A stretch of 64,000 nucleotides of DNA from Caballeronia sp. INDeC2 (GTDB taxonomy: Bacteria; Pseudomonadota; Gammaproteobacteria; Burkholderiales; Burkholderiaceae). Both the position numbers and the translations under genes were made by a program. The notes under the pieces were generated by a model. The model was not told the DNA's origin, made no database searches, and saw only the letters and a list, made by a program, of their open reading frames with translations. The stretch's first letter is position 1. The number at the start of each line of letters is the position of its first letter. Location: contig NZ_JALQDG010000001.1 in the NCBI RefSeq assembly GCF_023631325.1, positions 93,402 through 157,401 on the forward strand, given 5' to 3'. Below are positions 26,640 through 36,352 of this stretch, in pieces.

Positions 26640-27370
26640 GCGGACTGCCGATCGCGTCGAACCTTTACTTCGACAATCATTTCAAGAAGCCGGGTGTGAA
26701 GCTCCTGCCGAACGAGTTCTACATGACGAGCGAAGACATGGTGCTCGTCACGGTGCTCGGCTCGTGCGTGGCGGCATGCATCAACGACCGCACGGCGGGC
26801 ATCGGCGGAATGAATCACTTCATGTTGCCCGACGACGGTTCCGACGCGTCGCATGCATCGTCCGATTCGATGCGCTACGGCGCCTACGCGATGGAAGTGC
26901 TCATCAACGAGCTCATCAAGCGCGGCGGCCGGCGCGAGCGCTTCGAAGCGAAAGTGTTCGGCGGCGGCGCGGTGCTCGCGGGCATGACGACCATCAATAT
27001 CGGCGATCGCAATTCGGAGTTCGTGCGGCGCTATCTCGCGCTGGAAAAGATTCGCATCGTCGCCGAGGATTTGCAGGGCATGCATCCGCGAAAGGTCGCG
27101 TTCATGCCGCGCTCGGGCCAGGTGATGGTGAAGAAACTGAAGACCGCGCACGATCCGATCGTGGTCGAACGCGAGCAGGCGCTCGTGCAGCGCACGCCCG
27201 AGGAGCGCGCCGAGCGGCTCGCGAAGGCGCGCGCGCGCGTCGAACTGTTCCAGTCGAACGCGACGGCCGCAAAGCCGCGCGCCGAGTTGTTCACGACGCA
27301 TGCATCGAACGTGAAGCGCCCGCGCGTGGAACTGTTCGCATCGCGCATGAAGACCGTGGAGGAAGCATGA
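26636..27370 (+). CDS. cheD: Receptor glutamine deamidase CheD with an unusual C-terminal extension
   Basis: A 244-residue protein that deamidates receptor glutamines to glutamates. The catalytic Cys and His are C44 ([13 protein letters not shown]) and H61 (GGMNHFMLP), 17 residues apart as in the family. The catalytic core ends around residue 180. The last 65 residues are basic and contain three copies of an ELF motif (RVELFQS, RAELFTT, RVELFAS) in the pattern [KR]-PR-[AV]-ELF. That tail is not part of the usual CheD domain. Both ends overlap the neighbours by 4 bp. Confidence 0.95.
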   Translation: MSGLPIASNLYFDNHFKKPGVKLLPNEFYMTSEDMVLVTVLGSCVAACINDRTAGIGGMNHFMLPDDGSDASHASSDSMRYGAYAMEVLINELIKRGGRRERFEAKVFGGGAVLAGMTTINIGDRNSEFVRRYLALEKIRIVAEDLQGMHPRKVAFMPRSGQVMVKKLKTAHDPIVVEREQALVQRTPEERAERLAKARARVELFQSNATAAKPRAELFTTHASNVKRPRVELFASRMKTVEEA

Positions 27371-28464
27371 CACTCGCCCACGCGCCGAAGATCAAAGTGC
27401 TGTGCGTCGACGACTCCGCGCTCGTGCGCAGCCTGATGACCGAGATCATCAACTCGCAGCCCGACATGCACGTGTGCGCGACCGCGCCGGACCCGCTTGT
27501 CGCGCGCGAGCTGATCAAGCTGCACAACCCGGACGTGCTCACGCTCGATGTCGAAATGCCGCGCATGGACGGCCTCGATTTTCTGGAGAAGCTGATGCGC
27601 CTGCGGCCGATGCCGGTCGTGATGGTGTCGTCGCTGACGGAGCGCGGCAACGAAATCACGCTGCGCGCGCTGGAACTCGGCGCGGTCGATTTCGTCACGA
27701 AACCGAAGGTCGGCATTCGCGACGGCATGCTCGATTACGCCGAAAAGCTCGCGGACAAGATCCGCGCGGCCTCGCGTGCGCGCGTGAAGCAGACCGCGCA
27801 TACGGCGAGCGCGCCTGCGAACGCGGCTGCGCACAAGCCCGCGCCGCATTTCAACAACCCGCTCGTGTCGACGGAAAAGCTCGTGATCGTCGGCGCATCG
27901 ACGGGCGGCACGGAAGCGATTCGCGAAGTGCTCGTGCCGCTGCCGCCCGATGCGCCCGCGGTGCTGATCGCGCAGCACATGCCGCCGGGCTTCACGAAGT
28001 CCTTCGCGCAGCGCCTGAACGGGCTGTGCCGCATCACCGTGAAGGAAGCGGAGCACGGCGAGCGCGTGCTGCCGGGTCACGCGTATATCGCGCCGGGCCA
28101 CGCGCATCTGGTGCTCGCGCGAAGCGGCGCGAACTATGTTGCGCACCTGTCGGATGCGCCGCCGGTCAACCGGCATCGGCCTTCTGTCGACGTGCTATTT
28201 CGCTCGGCGGCGCAGCACGCGGGCAAGAACGCCATCGGCGTGATCCTGACCGGCATGGGCCGCGACGGCGCCGCCGGTCTGCTCGACATGCAGCAGGCGG
28301 GCGCCTACACGCTCGCGCAGGACGAAGCGAGTTGCGTGGTGTTCGGCATGCCGCGCGAAGCGATAGCAATGGGCGGCGCAAGCGAAGTCGCGCCGCTCTC
28401 TGAAATGAGCCGGCGCGTCATGGCGCGGCTTGCCTCGATGGGCGAACGCGTGCAGCGCGTCTGA
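27367..28464 (+). CDS. cheB: Chemotaxis methylesterase/deamidase CheB
   Basis: A 365-residue response regulator that removes receptor methyl groups when phosphorylated. The receiver domain has D61 in [12 protein letters not shown]. After a linker (residues about 140-168) comes the esterase domain with the triad S178 (GASTGGTEA), H204 (AQHMPPGFT) and D300 (GMGRDGAAG). It ends with the conserved [15 protein letters not shown] region. Translation is coupled to cheD by an ATGA overlap. Confidence 0.97.
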   Translation: MTLAHAPKIKVLCVDDSALVRSLMTEIINSQPDMHVCATAPDPLVARELIKLHNPDVLTLDVEMPRMDGLDFLEKLMRLRPMPVVMVSSLTERGNEITLRALELGAVDFVTKPKVGIRDGMLDYAEKLADKIRAASRARVKQTAHTASAPANAAAHKPAPHFNNPLVSTEKLVIVGASTGGTEAIREVLVPLPPDAPAVLIAQHMPPGFTKSFAQRLNGLCRITVKEAEHGERVLPGHAYIAPGHAHLVLARSGANYVAHLSDAPPVNRHRPSVDVLFRSAAQHAGKNAIGVILTGMGRDGAAGLLDMQQAGAYTLAQDEASCVVFGMPREAIAMGGASEVAPLSEMSRRVMARLASMGERVQRV

Positions 28465-28513
28465 ACTTTGGATTTAAGCGGCGCCGCCGCGTTGAGAACT
28501 CAAGGGAGTAAAG

Positions 28514-28909
28514 ATGGACAAGAACATGAAGATCCTCGTCGTCGACGATTTTCCGACGATGCGCCGTATCGTGCGTAACCTGCTCAAGGAACTGGGCTAC
28601 GGCAACGTCGACGAAGCCGAAGACGGCGCGGCGGGTCTCGCGCGGCTGCGCGGCGGCGGCTTCGACTTCGTGATCACCGACTGGAACATGCCGAACCTCG
28701 ACGGCCTGTCGATGCTGCAGCAGATCCGCGCGGACGCGACGCTCGCGCATCTGCCGGTGCTGATGGTGACGGCGGAATCGAAGAAGGAGAACATCATCGC
28801 GGCGGCGCAAGCGGGCGCGAACGGTTATGTGGTGAAGCCCTTCACGGCCGCCACGCTCGACGAGAAGCTCTCCAAGATTCTCGAGAAGATGGCCAAAGCC
28901 GGGAGCTGA
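28514..28909 (+). CDS. cheY: Chemotaxis response regulator CheY
   Basis: A 131-residue receiver protein that, when phosphorylated by CheA, binds the flagellar switch. Key residues are D11/D12, phospho-acceptor D56 (ITDWNMPN), T86 (MVTAES) and K108 (VVKPF). The [24 protein letters not shown] start and [11 protein letters not shown] match the classical motor CheY, so this copy rather than the one at 20487 is the main motor signal. It precedes cheZ by 2 bp. Confidence 0.97.
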   Translation: MDKNMKILVVDDFPTMRRIVRNLLKELGYGNVDEAEDGAAGLARLRGGGFDFVITDWNMPNLDGLSMLQQIRADATLAHLPVLMVTAESKKENIIAAAQAGANGYVVKPFTAATLDEKLSKILEKMAKAGS

Positions 28910-28911
28910 TC

Positions 28912-29616
28912 GTGAACGATCTGACCACTGAATTCGCAGCCGCGGTTGCCGAAAGCGAGAGCGATGTGTCGAGCGATCGCATCCTCGCGCGCATCGGACA
29001 ACTGACGCGCACCTTGCGCGACTCGATGCGCGAGCTCGGTCTCGACAAGCAGGTCGAAGCCGCCGCGCAAGCCGTGCCCGACGCCCGCGACCGGTTGAAA
29101 TATGTCGCGACGATGACCGAGCAAGCCGCCGAGCGCGCGCTCAACGCGATCGAACTCGCGAAGCCGGTGCAGGAAGCGATGCAGACCGAAGCGCAGGCGC
29201 TCGACGCACGCTGGGCCAAGTGGTACGACGCGCCGCTCGCGCAGAACGAGGCGGGCGAGTTGCTCGCCCAGACGCGCACGTTCCTGCAAAGCGTGCCCGA
29301 GCGGACGCAGGCGACCAACGCGCAGTTGCTTGAAATCATGCTCGCGCAGGACTTTCAGGATCTGACCGGGCAGGTGATCAAGAAAATCACGGACGTCGTG
29401 TATCTGATCGAGCAGCAATTGCTGGGCGTGTTGCTCGAAAATATCGCGCCGGAGCGCCGCGAGCAGTTCGCGGCATCGGCGGCGGCGCTGATGTCGTCGG
29501 CGACGGGCAGTCCGGAGAGCCTGCTCAACGGGCCGCAGATCAATCCGGAAGGGCGCAGCGACGTCGTGCAGGATCAGTCGCAAGTGGACGATCTGCTTGC
29601 CAGCCTCGGCTTCTGA
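28912..29616 (+). CDS. cheZ: CheY phosphatase CheZ
   Basis: A 234-residue helical protein that speeds dephosphorylation of CheY-P. The active segment AQDFQDLTGQVIKKI has D150 and Q154, the latter inserting into the CheY active site. The C-terminal peptide QVDDLLASLGF is the conserved CheY-binding helix. The GTG start at 28912 follows GGGAG, 2 bp after cheY. It is the last gene of the operon, followed by a strong terminator. Confidence 0.96.
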   Translation: MNDLTTEFAAAVAESESDVSSDRILARIGQLTRTLRDSMRELGLDKQVEAAAQAVPDARDRLKYVATMTEQAAERALNAIELAKPVQEAMQTEAQALDARWAKWYDAPLAQNEAGELLAQTRTFLQSVPERTQATNAQLLEIMLAQDFQDLTGQVIKKITDVVYLIEQQLLGVLLENIAPERREQFAASAAALMSSATGSPESLLNGPQINPEGRSDVVQDQSQVDDLLASLGF

Positions 29617-29665
29617 GGTGTTTTGCATGTAGTCGTCAATTCGACCTACGCAGCGTTGCAAAGCC

Positions 29666-29702
29666 ACGCGAAGCGCATACCATTGCGCTTCGCGTTTTTT
29701 AT
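29666..29702 (+). terminator. Intrinsic terminator of the mot-che operon
   Basis: CGCGAAGCGCA (29667-29677) pairs with TGCGCTTCGCG (29684-29694) around a 6-base loop, followed by TTTTTTATT. It lies 50 bp after the cheZ stop. Confidence 0.9.
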
Positions 29703-29867
29703 TGTGTGCGCTTGCGAACGTTTGGTCTATTCCTCGTGGCTGGCATACTGATGGTATTCGCGCTCGAAAAACGGGGGCGAAATGCGGTGGCGCATCTGTC
29801 ACTCAATCGTCGAGAGCCGGCCGCAAGCAGAGGGCGCGCGGCCGACCGATAACCGATAGGAGGCCCA

Positions 29868-30398
29868 GTGAAGGCACCGAAGCAATCCCGTCATGGGCAT
29901 CTTGTAAGCGCGCTCGCGTTGGTCGCAAGCGCGTTGAGCGTGTGCGCGGCAGAGCCCGCCTATGCAGTGCTCGGCGGCGAGCCGATGACCGCGCCGCAAG
30001 GCGCCAGCACCGCGTCCACGAACGCGGTCGCGCGGGCGGCGGTCGCAAGCGGTGCGTCGAACGCAGCGTCGGCAGCGGCATCGAACTACACCGTTCACAC
30101 GACCACGCTCGCGAGCGGCACGGTCGTCAACGAATACTTGTCCGCGCAAGGCGTGGTGTTCGGCGTCGCGTGGCACGGGCCGCGCGTGCCGGATCTCGCA
30201 AGCCTTCTCGGCAGCTATTTCCCGCAGTACCAGCAAGGCCTGAAGGCGCAGCGCGCCGCGCGCGGCAGCCGTGGGCCGGTGAGCGTGCAGGATTCAGGGC
30301 TCGTCGTGGAATCGGGCGGTCACATGGGCTCGTTCGCGGGCAGCGCGTATCTGCCGCAATCGTTGCCCGCCGGCGTGTCCGCCAGCGATATCCAGTAA
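29868..30398 (+). CDS. Secreted DUF2844 domain protein
   Basis: A 176-residue exported protein of unknown function. A signal peptide of about 36 residues (hydrophobic core LVSALALVASALSVCAAEPAYA) precedes an Ala/Ser-rich stretch and the conserved part from about residue 70 (VVNEYLSAQGVVFGVAWHGPRVPDLASLLGSYFP). The GTG start at 29868 has an excellent ATAGGAGG site. It lies 17 bp before the DUF3443 gene; the two families commonly occur together in Burkholderiaceae and probably act as a pair in the envelope. Confidence 0.88.
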   Translation: MKAPKQSRHGHLVSALALVASALSVCAAEPAYAVLGGEPMTAPQGASTASTNAVARAAVASGASNAASAAASNYTVHTTTLASGTVVNEYLSAQGVVFGVAWHGPRVPDLASLLGSYFPQYQQGLKAQRAARGSRGPVSVQDSGLVVESGGHMGSFAGSAYLPQSLPAGVSASDIQ

Positions 30399-30415
30399 GC
30401 GACGGGAGACTCAGT

Positions 30416-31729
30416 ATGCATCGAACGACACTCGGCCATCCCGCTCTCTCTTCCTCCCGACGCGGCGGCTTTGCCCGCTGGCTCGGCGCGCTCTGTCTCT
30501 CCGTCATGCTCGCGGCCTGCGGCGGCGGTGGCGGCGACGACTCCAGTTCCAGCAGCGGCGGCTCATCGGGCGGTGGTTCCGGCGGCGGCTCGGGCGGCGG
30601 CAGCTCGACCACCAGCAGCGCGAACGCGCAGCCGATCGCGCCCAATGGCACGAACGCGGTGCCGATCAACGTCAACCCCGGCGTCGCGGGCTTCGTCAAC
30701 ATCCCGAACGTATCGGTGACGGTGTGCGCGCCGGGCACGACGGTGTGTCAGCAGATCGACAACATTCAGGTCGATACGGCATCGTTCGGCCTGCGCATTC
30801 TCGGCTCGGCGGCGCAGTCCGTGCTCGGCAGCCTGCCTCAATCGCGCGCATCGAACGGCGGGCAGCTCGCCGAATGCGCGGGCTTCGCCGACGGCTACAC
30901 GTGGGGCACCGTGCGCACCGCCGACGTGAAGATGGGTACCGAAATCGCGTCGAACGTGCCGATTCAGATCATCGGCGACCTGGACGCATCGGCGGCGCCG
31001 ACCGGCGATAACGGCTGTCCGTCCGGCAACGACGAGAACACGACCGGCGACATCGGCGCGAACGGCATTCTCGGCATCGGCCCGCAGGCGTACGACTGCG
31101 GCAACGGATGCGTGAGCACGTCGCTCAACGCGATGTACTTCTCGTGCAGCAACGGCGCGAATTGCACGGCCGTCGCGGTGCCGCTCGCGCAGCAGGTCAC
31201 GAATCCCGTCACGAAGTTCGCGGTCAATAACAACGGCGTGATCGTGCAGTTGCCGCCGGTTCCCGATAACGGCGCGGCCAGTGCGACCGGCGTGCTGATA
31301 TTCGGCATCGGCACGCAGAGCAACAACGCGGTCAGCGGCGTGACCAAGTACGGCACGGATCCGTACGGCGACCTGAGCGGCACATACAAGGGGAAGACGT
31401 ACAAAACGTTCTTCGACACAGGATCGAACGGCAACTTCTTCCAGGACAACTTCCCGTCGTGCTCGGGGTCGACCGCGTTCTATTGTCCGAGCTCGCAGCA
31501 GTCGCTGTCGACGACGATCGTCGGCACGGAAGGCAACAGCGCCGTCGTGCCGTTCCTGCTCGCCAACGCAAGCACGCTGACCTCGGGCAAGACCAAGTTC
31601 GCCTTCAATAGTCTCGGCGGGCGGCTGGGCATGTCCAACTTCTTCGACTTCGGCCTGCCGTTCTTCTTCGGCCGGCACGTGTATGTCGGATACGAGTTGC
31701 CGAACAATCCGGCTTACGTGGCGTTCTGA
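30416..31729 (+). CDS. DUF3443 lipoprotein with pepsin-like aspartic protease signatures
   Basis: A 437-residue envelope protein. The signal peptide ends in a lipobox (MLAAC), followed by a Gly/Ser linker of about 35 residues. The body resembles a two-lobed pepsin-like protease: IQVDTASFGLRIL (first active-site Asp, with Ala in place of Gly), NGILGIGPQ after the first lobe, TFFDTGSNGNFFQ (second DTGS), and FFFGRHVYVGYE near the end, like the final strand motif of pepsins. About ten cysteines suggest disulfides. The family is annotated only as DUF3443; protease activity is my inference. Confidence 0.85.
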   Translation: MHRTTLGHPALSSSRRGGFARWLGALCLSVMLAACGGGGGDDSSSSSGGSSGGGSGGGSGGGSSTTSSANAQPIAPNGTNAVPINVNPGVAGFVNIPNVSVTVCAPGTTVCQQIDNIQVDTASFGLRILGSAAQSVLGSLPQSRASNGGQLAECAGFADGYTWGTVRTADVKMGTEIASNVPIQIIGDLDASAAPTGDNGCPSGNDENTTGDIGANGILGIGPQAYDCGNGCVSTSLNAMYFSCSNGANCTAVAVPLAQQVTNPVTKFAVNNNGVIVQLPPVPDNGAASATGVLIFGIGTQSNNAVSGVTKYGTDPYGDLSGTYKGKTYKTFFDTGSNGNFFQDNFPSCSGSTAFYCPSSQQSLSTTIVGTEGNSAVVPFLLANASTLTSGKTKFAFNSLGGRLGMSNFFDFGLPFFFGRHVYVGYELPNNPAYVAF

Positions 31730-31780
31730 TGTACCGATGACCTGGCCGGAGATCGATTCCGGTCAGGCGGTCCGCAAATG

Positions 31781-31816
31781 AAAAGCCGGCTGTGTTCTTG
31801 CGCAGCCGGCTTTTTT
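31781..31816 (+). terminator. Bidirectional terminator between DUF3443 and SDR genes
   Basis: AAAAGCCGGCTG (31781-31792) pairs with CAGCCGGCTTTT, followed by TT on the plus strand. The four A at the start give T's on the minus strand, so it can end both converging transcripts. It touches the SDR stop codon at 31818. Confidence 0.85.
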
Positions 31817-31817
31817 G

Positions 31818-32591
31818 TCACTCGTCCGCGCGCGGCTTGCGCGGCGCGCGCTCGGCGAGCGCGTCGTAGAGCCAGCGCGGCATCGCGTGCATCAGCATGC
31901 CCGCGATGCGCATCGGCCAGGGAAAGGTCGCATAGCGCACTTTGCGTTCGATCGCGTCGGCGGTTTTCGCGGCGAAGCGGTCGGCGTCCATGAGAAAGGG
32001 CATCCGATACGGATTGTGCGCGGTCATCTCCGAGCGCACGTAGCCCGGCGCGATCGTGACGACGGCCACGCCGAGCGGCCGCATCTCGACGCGCAAGGCT
32101 TCCAGATACTTCGCCACCGCCGATTTCGACGCGCTGTACGCGCCGCCGCCCGGCAAGCCGCGCACGCCCGCGACGCTCGCAATGCCGACGAGCGTGCCGT
32201 GCCCCGCCGCTGTCATCGACGCGACGAACGGCTCGAACGTCGCAACCATGCCGAAGTAGTTCACGTCCATCACGGCGCGGAAGGTGTCGAGATCGCCGTG
32301 GCCCGTCAGCGCGCCGCGACTCATGCCCGCGTTCGCGATGACGATATCCGCCGAGCCATGTTCCGCGATGAAGCGGCGCGCGGCATCGGCGAGCGCATCG
32401 GCGTCGCGCACGTCGGCGGGGTAGATCGAAATGGTGCTTTGAGGATGGCGTGCCGCGAAGGCCGCGAGGGAATCGGCGCGGCGGGCGACGAGGCCGAGCA
32501 CGGCCCCGCGCTTCACATATTCCTCGGCCAATGCGAGGCCGATGCCGCTCGATGCGCCGGTGATGAAGACCTTCAGGCGAACTGCAGGCAT
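31818..32591 (-). CDS. Short-chain dehydrogenase/reductase
   Basis: A 257-residue classical SDR. The cofactor loop is FITGASSGIGLAL, NAG appears as VIANAGM, and the catalytic set is Ser in GIASVAG plus YSASK (Tyr and Lys). It ends in a basic tail (RAPRKPRADE). The substrate is unknown. It follows dsbA by 16 bp on the same strand, making a run SPOR, dsbA, SDR. Confidence 0.9.
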   Translation of the reverse strand: MPAVRLKVFITGASSGIGLALAEEYVKRGAVLGLVARRADSLAAFAARHPQSTISIYPADVRDADALADAARRFIAEHGSADIVIANAGMSRGALTGHGDLDTFRAVMDVNYFGMVATFEPFVASMTAAGHGTLVGIASVAGVRGLPGGGAYSASKSAVAKYLEALRVEMRPLGVAVVTIAPGYVRSEMTAHNPYRMPFLMDADRFAAKTADAIERKVRYATFPWPMRIAGMLMHAMPRWLYDALAERAPRKPRADE

Positions 32592-32607
32592 GCCGGCGCG
32601 TGCGGAT

Positions 32608-33255
32608 TTACAGCTTCTTGTCGCGGACTTGCTGGACGAGGAAGTCCATCACTTGCGTCGTGCCCGGCAGGCTGTTGGTCATTGCCGGACCGGTTTCGTA
32701 CTTGCCCTGCACGACGATCGTCGGCACGCCGTCGATCTTGTAATCCTGCAGGAGCTTCGCGTCGCGCTGCACCGCGCTTTGCGTCGAGAACGAGTTATAC
32801 GCGTCCATGTACTTCTTCGGATCGATGCCCTGCGTCTTGAGGAAGTCCGCCTGCGCCTGCGGCGTAAGCAGATAGTTCTTCTTCACGTGGATCTCGTTGA
32901 ACACGGCCGGCGTGACTTTCTCGGCAACGCCGAGCGCGTCGAGCGCGTGATACATCTTCGAGTGCGGAATGAAGTCGTCGCGGAACGCCACCGGCACGCG
33001 CTTGAACACCACGTCCGGACCTTGCTTCTTCGCCCATGCCTCGATGTACGGCTCGAACTCGTTGCAGTGCGGGCAGCCGTACCAGAAGAATTCGATGACC
33101 TCGACCTTGCCCGCGGGCGCGCCGATCGGCTGAGCGGCTTGCAGCACCGTGTAGTCCTTGCCGGCGGCGGGCGCGGCCATCGTCGAATTCGCGACGCTCA
33201 TCGATGCGGCTGCGATGCCAAGGGAGAGAGCCAACGCGCTAAAGATTTTTTTCAT
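32608..33255 (-). CDS. dsbA: Thiol:disulfide interchange protein DsbA
   Basis: A 215-residue periplasmic oxidase that puts disulfides into exported proteins. The signal peptide is about 28 residues (MKKIFSALALSLGIAAASMS...). The thioredoxin-like active site is FFWYGCPHCNEFEP, a CPHC as in E. coli DsbA, and the cis-proline loop is DGVPTIVV. The start at 33255 is chosen for the signal peptide; upstream frame is Arg-rich and untypical. It is probably needed for FlgI and other flagellar or envelope disulfide proteins. Confidence 0.95.
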   Translation of the reverse strand: MKKIFSALALSLGIAAASMSVANSTMAAPAAGKDYTVLQAAQPIGAPAGKVEVIEFFWYGCPHCNEFEPYIEAWAKKQGPDVVFKRVPVAFRDDFIPHSKMYHALDALGVAEKVTPAVFNEIHVKKNYLLTPQAQADFLKTQGIDPKKYMDAYNSFSTQSAVQRDAKLLQDYKIDGVPTIVVQGKYETGPAMTNSLPGTTQVMDFLVQQVRDKKL

Positions 33256-33403
33256 GATTGAAGAGAGTACGCAATGGGTACGCGACGGAACAAAAGCAGG
33301 TCCATAAGTGGGACATACGACGCTTAAGCCACCCTTAAGCGCAGGGCGTTTGCGCCTGCGCGGCCGTCTCGCGGCCGCGCGCACACGCGACTTCTTCGCC
33401 GCG

Positions 33404-34171
33404 TTATTGCTTCGAGAAACGGATGACGGCGGTATCGACGCCCGCATCGGACAGGCGCTGACGGGCGGTGTTCATGTCCTCGAACTTCGCGAACGGCCCG
33501 ATGCGCACACGGTAGTACGTCACGCCGCCCGCATCGCGCTGGGTGACCTTAGATTCGAAGCCTTGGAAGCCGAGGCGCGCGCGCTGCTGCTCGGCATCCG
33601 CTTGCGTCTTGTACGCGCCCACCTGCAGGAAATAGCCGGTGTTCGGTTCGCCGGGCGCGGGCGGCGTGGCCTTCGCCGTGGCGGGCGCGGAGCCGGCCTT
33701 CGGCGGCGTGGCGTTGCCGTTTGCGTTGGCGTTCGCGTTGCTCGTTGCGTTCGGCGCGTTGTCGGGCTTCTTCGCGGGCGTCGTGCTCGCGGTCTTCGGC
33801 GCGGATGCGGTGCCGCCCGAAGGCGGCACTTCGACGATCTGCGGCTCTTCGAGCATGCCCGACGACTGCGTCTGATTGTTGGTCTGGCCCGGCGCGGTGT
33901 TCGGCGGCGCGGGCTGCGCGGCTTGCGGCACCGCCTGGCCCGGCGTCTTGCCTTGCAGCGGGCGGTTCGGGTCGTACGGCTGCGCGGCGGTGGGCGCGGA
34001 GTTGGCTTCCGACGGCGGCGCGACCTTCGCCACGAACGGCGTAGGCGCGCGCGTGATGTACAGCGCGACGATCACGGCAATCGCGAGGCCGACGATCAGG
34101 CCCAGCACGATGCCGATAAACGTTCCCCCGGTTTGCTTCGACTGCTTCGATGTGCGGCGTGGTTTTGCCAT
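33404..34171 (-). CDS. SPOR domain protein (FtsN-like)
   Basis: A 255-residue inner-membrane protein with a short basic cytoplasmic N-terminus (MAKPRRTSKQSKQTGG), one membrane helix (FIGIVLGLIVGLAIAVIVALYI), a long Pro/Ala/Gln-rich periplasmic linker and a C-terminal SPOR domain (TGYFLQVGAYKTQADAEQQRARL...YRVRIGPF), which binds denuded septal peptidoglycan. The layout is that of FtsN, but sequence in the linker is not diagnostic. The ATG at 34171 has AGGTGA ahead. It sits next to argS, a common position for an ftsN-like gene. Confidence 0.9.
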   Translation of the reverse strand: MAKPRRTSKQSKQTGGTFIGIVLGLIVGLAIAVIVALYITRAPTPFVAKVAPPSEANSAPTAAQPYDPNRPLQGKTPGQAVPQAAQPAPPNTAPGQTNNQTQSSGMLEEPQIVEVPPSGGTASAPKTASTTPAKKPDNAPNATSNANANANGNATPPKAGSAPATAKATPPAPGEPNTGYFLQVGAYKTQADAEQQRARLGFQGFESKVTQRDAGGVTYYRVRIGPFAKFEDMNTARQRLSDAGVDTAVIRFSKQ

Positions 34172-34307
34172 CGTATGAATCACCTGCGAGAAAGTCTTCT
34201 GGTTGGGCGACGATTATAGCCGTGGGACAAGGCACGCCTGCGCCAGGCTCCCGTCCGCGCACGCTGAAAACTCCGAATTTCGGCGCGCGCAGCGGGGCGG
34301 CGGACGA

Positions 34308-36092
34308 TTACATTTTTTGAGGAGCGGAAACGCCGATGGTCGCGAGACCGTTTTCCAGAACCCGGCGTGTCGCCGCCAGCAATGCGATACGCGCGGTGCG
34401 TTCCTTCTCGTCGTCCACGAGCACGCGCTCCGCATTGTAGAACGAGTGAAATTCGCCAGCGAGGTCGCGCAGATAGAACGCGACCGCGTGCGGCGCGAGT
34501 TCGTCGGCGGCGTGGGCGAGCATTTCGGGGAACTCGGCGAGCTTGTTGAGCAGCGCCATCGCGCGATCGCTCGACAGCGGCGAAAGGTCGGCTTGCGCCG
34601 CCTTCGACACGTCGCCCGCGTATCGTTCCTTCCAGTCGTTGAGAATCGTGCAGATGCGCGCGTGCGCGTATTGCACGTAGTAGACCGGGTTTTCGTCGTT
34701 CTGCTTGAGCGCGAGGTCGATGTCGAACACGAATTCGGTATCCGCCTTGCGCGAGATGAGGAAGAAGCGCACGGCGTCGCGGCCGCGGCGGATGGTGTCT
34801 TCGTCGATCTGATCAGGCGCGGTCTCGTGACCCGGCGCGAGGCCGCCCGACCATTCGATCAGATCGCGCACCGTCACGTAACTGCCCGCGCGCTTGGAGA
34901 TCTTCACTTCCTGGCCGTCGCGCATGACGGTCACCATTTTGTGCAGCACGTAGTCGGGATAGCCCTTCGGAATGCCGATGCCCAGTCCTTGCAGGCCGGC
35001 GCGCACGCGCGCGATCGTGCCGTGATGGTCCGAGCCCTGGATGTTGATGACCTTCGTGTAGCCGCGTTCCCATTTGGTCACGTGATACGCGACGTCCGGC
35101 ACGAAGTACGTGTACGTACCGTCGGACTTCTTCATGACGCGGTCTTTGTCGTCGCCGTCGTCGGTGGTGCGCAGCCACAGCGCGCCGTCCTGCTCGTAGG
35201 TCTTGCCTGCATCGACGAGCGCCGCGACGGTCTTCTCGACGCGGCCTTCCTTGTACAGCGACGACTCCAGATAGAACTGGTCGAACTTCACGCCGAACGC
35301 GGTCAGATCCATGTCCTGTTCGTGACGCAGATACGCGACCGCGAAATGGCGGATGGCTTCGAGATCGTCGACGTCACCCTTGCCCTTGACGGGCTCCCCG
35401 TCCTTCGCCGCGACGGTTTCGCCCGCCATGTAATCGCGCGCGATATCGGCGATGTACTCGCCGTTGTACGCGGCTTCCGGCCACTCGGCGTCGCCCGGCT
35501 TGAGGCCGCGCGCGCGCAGTTGCGTCGAGACGGCGAGGTTGTTGATCTGCACGCCCGCGTCGTTGTAATAGAACTCGCGATGCACGTCGTAGCCTTGCGT
35601 TTCGAGCAGGTTCGAGAGCGCGTCGCCGAGCGCGGCCTGACGGCCGTGGCCGACGTGCAGCGGACCCGTCGGATTCGCCGAAACGAACTCGAGGAGCACA
35701 TGCCTGCCCGCGTCGCGCGTCGAGCGGCCGAAGCTCGCGCCTTCACCCAGCACGGCCGGGATCACCGCTTGCTTCGCCGTGGCGGCAAGACGCAGATTGA
35801 TGAAGCCGGGACCCGCCACTTCGGCGCTCTCGACGAGACCCTTGGCGGCCGGAAGGCCGAGCACCGCATCGACGATCTGCTGCGCGAGCTGGCGCGGATT
35901 CGCGCGCAGCGGCTTGGCGAGCTGCATCGCGACATTCGACGCCACGTCGCCGTGCGCCGCGACCTTCGGTCGTTCGAGGACGATCGTGGGCGCGACGAAG
36001 GCCGCTTCGCTGGCGCCTTGAGTGGCTTGCGCGACCTGCTTGACCGCGTCGGTGATGAGCGTTTCGAGAGTGTGTTTATGTGCGGGCAGCAT
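34308..36092 (-). CDS. argS: Arginyl-tRNA synthetase
   Basis: A 594-residue class I synthetase. The N-terminal tRNA-recognition domain ([14 protein letters not shown]) is followed by the HIGH-type signature [19 protein letters not shown] and the KMSK-like loop [13 protein letters not shown]. The C-terminal anticodon domain contains [10 protein letters not shown] and ends [12 protein letters not shown]. The start at 36092 gives the standard N-terminus; the 44-residue extension upstream is Arg-rich and untypical. Confidence 0.97.
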   Translation of the reverse strand: MLPAHKHTLETLITDAVKQVAQATQGASEAAFVAPTIVLERPKVAAHGDVASNVAMQLAKPLRANPRQLAQQIVDAVLGLPAAKGLVESAEVAGPGFINLRLAATAKQAVIPAVLGEGASFGRSTRDAGRHVLLEFVSANPTGPLHVGHGRQAALGDALSNLLETQGYDVHREFYYNDAGVQINNLAVSTQLRARGLKPGDAEWPEAAYNGEYIADIARDYMAGETVAAKDGEPVKGKGDVDDLEAIRHFAVAYLRHEQDMDLTAFGVKFDQFYLESSLYKEGRVEKTVAALVDAGKTYEQDGALWLRTTDDGDDKDRVMKKSDGTYTYFVPDVAYHVTKWERGYTKVINIQGSDHHGTIARVRAGLQGLGIGIPKGYPDYVLHKMVTVMRDGQEVKISKRAGSYVTVRDLIEWSGGLAPGHETAPDQIDEDTIRRGRDAVRFFLISRKADTEFVFDIDLALKQNDENPVYYVQYAHARICTILNDWKERYAGDVSKAAQADLSPLSSDRAMALLNKLAEFPEMLAHAADELAPHAVAFYLRDLAGEFHSFYNAERVLVDDEKERTARIALLAATRRVLENGLATIGVSAPQKM

Positions 36093-36352
36093 GCTGAATG
36101 TGATCCAGTGGAGCGGGCGCTGACGCGGCGCGTGCCGGCGTCTGCATCGACTCGGACGGGCGACTTTGCGGCGCGTCGACCCCGGTATGTGATGTTCGCA
36201 GCCGAACAGAATCGGCTGCCACATAAAGTGGGGATTTTAGCAGGTGCTAATATGTCGAATCAGGGTGTCGTCATGTTGTCAGGGAGACCGGCTCGTCTGC
36301 GCGTTTCGTTTGCAAACCGCCTATGACCCAACATAAACAAAAGGACCATGCC

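Noticed and set aside
34100..34115. GCCGATAAA sequence resembling a sigma-28 -10 element
   Set aside because: It lies inside the SPOR gene and has no matching -35 at the right distance.
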